This document shows, piece by piece, positions 59,501 to 64,000 of a stretch of DNA of 64,000 bases. The translations under genes and the position numbers were made by a program. The stretch spans positions 15,969,235-16,033,234 of the forward strand of contig OY747712.1 of assembly GCA_963556495.2 (NCBI GenBank), in the 5' to 3' direction. The first letter of the stretch is position 1. Each line of letters begins with the position of its first letter. The DNA comes from Valencia hispanica. Its lineage: Eukaryota; Chordata; Actinopteri; Cyprinodontiformes; Valenciidae. The notes under the pieces are model-generated. The model was not told where the DNA came from. It saw nothing but the letters and a program-made list of their open reading frames with translations, and did no database searches.

Positions 59501-60215
59501 CCGAGGTGAGTAGTAACTAGTTACATTTACTTGAGACATTTTTTGGGGGGAAAAAACTACTTCTAGGAGTAATTTTATTTCACATGTTTTACTTTTATGG
59601 AGTAATATTTTTATGAAGTACCGCTACTCTTACTTTAGCAAAATTTCTGACTACCCACTGCTAGTAACTTTACTGAACAAAGAACAAGCAAAAATGCATG
59701 AGAAACACACCTACTGTTTATCTTGAAGTAAGACCTCTTGTTTGTACACACACTTCACCATTTAAATGTTATTTTCTATCTGCTGAGCCTGTTGTGCCAT
59801 ACGAAGTTCAAGTGGGGGCACCTTATCCTGATCTTACCCTGTATACATTTCCTACTGTAGGTATTGGTTTCATTAGTTTTACCTTAAAAACAATTTGAAT
59901 TTTTTATTTTTTATTAACTCTAATCTGTTTGTTTTTTATGATATCATTTATTTTGATTTTTTTTGTCTTTAGAATTTGCACATAACTTACTATTTTTGTC
60001 TAATTACATTATTCTAAATATAAAATCCTATGTTATGATCTCAAAAAGGCTACGCAAGTACTGAGTACTTAAGCACTCAGTACCTGAGTAATCTTTTTAC
60101 AAAACACTTTTTATTCTCACTTGAGTAATGTTTTGAAGTATTACTTGAGCAAAAATATATTGAAGTAGTGCTACTTTTACTCGAATACAATTTTTGGCTA
60201 CACTACCCACCTCTG
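59501..60215. mobile_element. hAT-like MITE
   Basis: Left CCGAGGTGAGTAGTAACTAG and right CTACCCACCTCTG are inverted (consensus CAGAGGTGGGTAG). Flanks CATTGAAT (59493-59500) and CATGTAAT (60216-60223) match at 6 of 8. Internal TACTTGAG/CTCAAGTA-type repeats near both ends. No transposase. Confidence 0.65.
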
Positions 60216-60418
60216 CATGTAATCAGATTGCATTTATCCAGGGGGCTAACAATTTCATGTTAAGAAATTGTTTTATTTGTTTTTACAAAATCCTTGGTGC
60301 CATGATTATTTAGCTCTTAGTCTTTTCCGAAGACATATTACAAGGCTGGAACATACAGAGAGAGGACTATTTTTCTTTGCACAATATCTCTAGATTGTCC
60401 AGAGTTCTGTGTCCTCTC
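60216..60418. other. Spacer
   Basis: Nothing recognised. Confidence 0.3.
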
Positions 60419-60910
60419 TTATGCTCTGTCCGATCCTCTCACTACACATTTTTCTTCAGGATGTGGGTCTGCAAGACTGAGATGACAATGGAAGAAGGCT
60501 GATTTTGTGTCTAGAGAACTATATCCTTTTCTTTTCCTGTTCATCTTCAGAACTCTGTCTGCTCGTGCAATCAGGAAGCCTGGCAGAGAGACGTTGGAAT
60601 TGGGCATATGATCCTCCAGCCACGTCTTAGTGAAACACATAACACTGTATTCCCGATGCTCTGGCTGTGTCCTTGTAAGGGTTTGGAGTTCATTCATCTT
60701 GTTAGCCAGTGATTTCAGGTTGCCCATTATGATCGATGAAAGAGATGGTTTGAACTTCCTCCTTCTCTGTCGCCTGTTTGCTCCTGCTCTGCATCCACGC
60801 CTCCTAAACTCATCAGGGATTTGTGGCTTCAGCTGAGGTATTATTTCAGCTTTGGCAATGTTAATCAGCTGTTCCCGGCTGTAAACCACCTTGTTGCCAT
60901 GGTTACGCAT
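60419..60910 (-). pseudogene. LINE ORF2 start, endonuclease fragment
   Basis: Starts at ATG 60910 (MRNHGNKVVYSREQLINIAK), the same start as the deleted LINE at 10499. A basic linker follows, then the APE-type endonuclease start (GNLKSLANKMNELQTLTRTQ). Next is the segment that should read ETW; here it is TKTWLEDHMPNSNV, so the metal-binding Glu appears replaced by Lys. Similarity ends after ARADRVLK at about 60545, and the last 40 codons look unrelated. RT is absent. The 5' part is kept and the 3' part lost, the reverse of normal LINE truncation. Confidence 0.65.
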
Positions 60911-61011
60911 AATAACAAGTTATCAAAAAGTAAAAATTAACAGCAAAAATACTTCCAGCTTCCCAGCACCAAAACCTAGAAAGTACATAGGTCCAAAAAG
61001 TGCAATATTCC

Positions 61012-61560
61012 TTGAAGGGGCTATATGCAATTTTCTGAAATTTAAACTCGCGACTGACCCTATGTGGCCAAAAACGAAACTGCTCTTCCTTTCTGCTCGC
61101 TCTCGCAGTGTGCTCTCGCAGCGTGCGCTCGTGTGCCGGTCGCTCGTGCGCCGGTCGCTCGTGCGCCGGTCGCTCTCAGTCTTCTATCTTTTTCGGGCAC
61201 TTGTCAGGGGTTTAACTTTCTTAGTCTTATGTGGAGTTACTGTTGGTGTCAGAGTTGTCCTTGGTCTCTTCTGTGTATTCGCACAATCCATTTAACTGCT
61301 TGCGAGTGCTGACTACCGGTAGTGGCAGAGTGATCTGAAACATTTAACATGAACGCGCTTGACGTCACATCCGCAGACAGCGCGGGAAAATCGTACTCGA
61401 CAGAAAATAGAAAAAATTGGATACAGGCTTATAGCTGCACCCACTGTGAGCTGACAAGGTGTCAGTATGCTCATCAGGAGATGTTTGAGTCATATGTGGT
61501 CAAATAAAAAGGCTATTATTACGTTTATTTTGGGGAAAAAGTTGCATATAGCCTCTTCAA
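61012..61560. mobile_element. MITE inserted in the LINE leader
   Basis: Inverted ends TTGAAGGGGCTATATGCAAT and the complement of TTGAAGAGGCTATATGCAAC. 549 bp, no transposase; contains a CpG-rich 15-bp tandem repeat. Target duplication not obvious. Confidence 0.65.
61126..61170. repeat. 15-bp tandem repeat, three units
   Basis: CGCTCGTGYGCCGGT three times, CpG-rich, preceded by degenerate GCTCTCGCAG repeats. Confidence 0.9.
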
Positions 61561-61660
61561 GTAAACAGAGGAAACAACAGATTCACTCCAACATGCAGCC
61601 ACCCAGAGCAGCGCAATTCTTGAATTATGTGCTATAACAAAGTCGCCGTTCTGAAAAAAA

Positions 61661-62360
61661 ACAAAAAAAACACAACCTGATATATTCCCTACTATGCTTA
61701 ACAGTGGGGATAAGCATTCTGGGGTTCCCCCCAATTGGGAGGACCCCGGGAATAACTTTTTTGAACAGGCTTGAGACAACACATCACATGACAGAAAAAA
61801 TTCTAATAATGCACATCAAATTAAACCGCACACCAAGCGCTACAAGGCTATCTAAGCTATTTTTACCGACCACAAACACAACTCAGATGCCACATATATA
61901 AATATTTGCGAACAAACTTCATAGTTTTGTCAATCCAGCTGCCACATTTCTGGTTCTACTAGCAATCCTTTGTGGTAAAGAGACAATCAACCCCTCAAAT
62001 GAAAGCAGAGAACCTGCCGACTGCAAAGATGCATCCGCCAAGATGCTACACCAAAGCACCGCAGAGATTTAAGCCAAAGTATAACACATCAATTAATCGC
62101 TTTTCAGAATCACTGAAGTAAAATTTGCCTTACATTTGCTGTTTTGCCATGTAAAGATGATTTCTTTGGCAAATAAACGCTATTTTCTGATACTGCCATC
62201 TCTTCTGCACCATTCAAAGCATTTCTATTATGATTTTTGGTTCATAGGGAGTATTTATATTCTATTTGCCGAAAAGCCTGGCATTCCCCCGAGGCTCTGT
62301 TCTCGGCTCCCTGGTTGGCTGACTGTGTTGTCAATCTTGTTTGGCAAGTTTTGGCATTAT
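61661..62360. other. Spacer, no feature recognised
   Basis: Balanced to AT-rich sequence; no gene. Confidence 0.3.
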
Positions 62361-62445
62361 TCTATTGGCTTCGCTCATGCAAATGTGTCACTCATGCAAA
62401 TTGACCAATCCTCTGCGGGGGTAGGTCTTTGCGTAAAATAAAACT
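62361..62445. promoter_or_regulatory. Paired octamers with CCAAT boxes
   Basis: ATGCAAAT at 62377-62384 and again at 62394-62401 (17-bp spacing), inverted CCAAT at 62364-62368 and CCAAT at 62405-62409, followed by an AAATAAAA stretch at about 62436. This composition recalls octamer/CCAAT promoters such as histone genes, but no histone or other frame follows. Confidence 0.35.
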
Positions 62446-62985
62446 ACCAGCCGGAAAGACAGGTGCATTACGCAAGAGGGCACACGACGCACAATACAAA
62501 AATATACATATATATATTATTGCATTACAATCAGATTTTTTTTTCAAAAATGCCCAAAAGCTTTTATTTTAGGTCTACTGAACACTATGTGACATTAAAA
62601 TGAAAAATAGAACTTTTACTTGACAAAAATAGAAATGGCGCTATTTGTGCCAAACGGTGCCGAACTGGACACCTCGCCTGCGTTGCCTGTACTAAAACCT
62701 CTCTAGTTTTGTCCTGCTTCACATAATCAGTATCGAATTTTGCAGAGATAATTGTCCACATGTTGTATTTAAATTTTTTTGAGTAACCACTGCCATTCAA
62801 GCAATATCCATAGAGTTTTTCAATATAAAACATGTTGGTTCTTTTAGGCAGAGCAAAAAGAAAATACATTTCTGCTGTGTTCCATCTTCAGTTTCTCCTA
62901 ACCAATAACAAATAACATGCATAATGACACATCTATCAATTCTACTCAATGTTACCTTTACGATGACACCAAAATGGTTAAAATA
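62446..62985. other. AT-rich spacer
   Basis: Nothing recognised. Confidence 0.35.
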
Positions 62986-63231
62986 CTCCTTTGTGGCTCA
63001 GTGGTAGAGTAGAGTTGGCTTGCAATCGGAGGGTCGTAGGTTCGATTCCAGCTTCCTCCAGTCACATGTTGATGTGCCCCTGGGCAAGGCACTTAACCCC
63101 AAAAAACATCGTCCTACCGAGCCGTGTCGGTGTATGAGTGTGAGTGGGTGAATGTGGCTTCAATGTAAAGCGCTTTGAGTGGTCAGTATGACTAGAAAAG
63201 CGCTATATAAGTTCAGCCCATTTACCATTTT
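62986..63231 (+). mobile_element. tRNA-derived SINE with L2-like tail
   Basis: A-box-like TGGCTCAGTGGTAGAG and B-box GGTTCGATTCC at 63040-63050. A body with GCCCCTGGGCAAGGCACTTA follows, then a tail TGTAAAGCGCTTTGAGTGGT and AAAAGCGCTATATAA shared with L2-type LINEs. Suggests mobilisation by an L2-type partner. Different family from 41830. Confidence 0.85.
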
Positions 63232-64000
63232 AGTTGCTGAAATATAAAAAACTTTCATGGGTAAGCATTTTTCGAGAAACAGGCTTCAAAATAGGCCTAG
63301 GTTATAAGAGAAGCTGCATTTCTTCCTGTGTTTTCCATGCTGATGGTGTGTGCATGAAAACTACTGGTAATGTCTTCTTCAGCACATATTTTGACCCCAC
63401 GTCTGTCTTACTTTTGAGCTTCCTGCGATAGTGCCACCTGGAGCCCGCTGGCCAGTAAAAAAATCTATAAATTAGAAGCATTGTTCTATAGGACGCAGGG
63501 TCCAAAGCGTGTGAAAAATGTAGCGGCTTAAAGTCCGAAAACTATGATAATGTTATTCTCACCTGACAAAAGCACAGAGGGTGGGACCGAAAAGTTTTTT
63601 TTTGTTTTTTTTCTGGAATGCGTCCTATACAACTACATGGAATGCAGATTGCATCTATTTTTTGCTATGACCCTATGTGACCCTAAGGTGTTCCCCTTGC
63701 AACCTCTCAACATCATCCTTACTGTGCATCATAGCAGGAACACCAGTTTTTCATCAAGCATTGTTTTAATTTAAATTTTTGTTCTAACTTTAGGATATCA
63801 CTATTTAGTCAAATTTAGCTTTGTAACATGATTTTAGGGGTGCCAACAGTTTTGGGGTGCTTTTGTTGAAAACTATTATTTCCTAACATTTAATATGAAT
63901 AACCGTACACAAAGTAAAGTTTGGATTTGGATTGAGTTTAGATTCTGGTGTGAGAATATGCTACTGCAATTAGAAATGTTTCTGGCACTAAATATACAAA
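63232..64000. other. Spacer to window end
   Basis: No gene recognised. GGGGTGCCAACAGTTTTGG at about 63838 resembles a Tc1/mariner terminus and may be a fragment. Confidence 0.3.

Larger units (their letters stand above)
60911..61660 (-). mobile_element. LINE 5' leader, interrupted by a MITE
   Basis: Leader sequence (ACTCCAACATGCAGCCACCC near 61587 and AGCAAAAATACTTCCAGCTT near 60944) matches the leader at 10500-10700. It is split at 61011/61561 by the MITE below. Confidence 0.55.

Noticed and set aside
62986..63060. Functional tRNA gene
   Set aside because: The B-box belongs to a tRNA-derived SINE with an L2-type tail.

Overview
The window looks like euchromatic, repeat-choked DNA from a teleost fish. 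The evidence is the repeat content: Ty3/gypsy sushi-like LTR sequence, many Tc1/mariner families, hAT, PIF/Harbinger and TTAA-type MITEs, L2/CR1-like LINEs, tRNA-derived SINEs and long simple-sequence arrays. Genes here would carry introns, and no complete host protein-coding gene can be read with confidence. There are no rRNA genes, genuine tRNA genes or CRISPR arrays.

Layout. 1-865: the 5' end of a minus-strand sushi/Tf1-like LTR retrotransposon (LTR, self-priming primer site, broken gag with a 33-bp minisatellite). 1565-2282: a MITE. 2443-3690: a dispersed repeat and a GC-rich repeat-like block. 5164-6790: a minus-strand LINE ending in a 221-bp GATA array. 7564-8319: an esterase-like ORF fragment, a truncated TTAA MITE and a 54-bp tandem duplication. 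9345-10817: a plus-strand L2-like LINE 3' end, invaded by an internally deleted minus-strand LINE. 10891-13995: a full-length Tc1 and two Tc1 fragments. 14898-16792: a 1.9-kb solo-LTR candidate. 17562-21970: two more decayed Tc1 copies, one broken twice by hAT-like insertions. 23383-25051: a TTAA MITE and a hAT MITE with a perfect 8-bp target duplication. 26741-28067: a decayed multi-exon minus-strand gene, possibly Ulp1-like. 28882-32300: two neighbouring full-length Tc1 elements. 32450-44110: decayed hAT and Tc1 pieces, two SINEs and apparently single-copy DNA. 44515-46738: a PIF/Harbinger remnant. 49805-49918: a TGTC array. 50940-52526: the best candidate for a host gene 5' end (two splice donors, TATA and CCAAT boxes). 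55730-59030: a Tc1 copy holding a hAT-like MITE, which holds a 2-kb foldback element packed with about 60 copies of ACTAGT. 59501-63231: more MITEs, a LINE 5' fragment, an octamer/CCAAT cluster and a SINE.

The standout is the ACTAGT foldback element (56377-58364): long inverted arms, a short plain centre, no convincing ORF, and a palindromic hexamer roughly every 33 bp. Also notable are the 11-nt self-priming complementarity of the LTR element, recurrent hAT-type insertion into GTTTAG-containing sites of Tc1 copies, and a Tc1 copy whose long open frame hides the loss of a catalytic residue. All calls come from reading the sequence and remembered family features; no database search was run.
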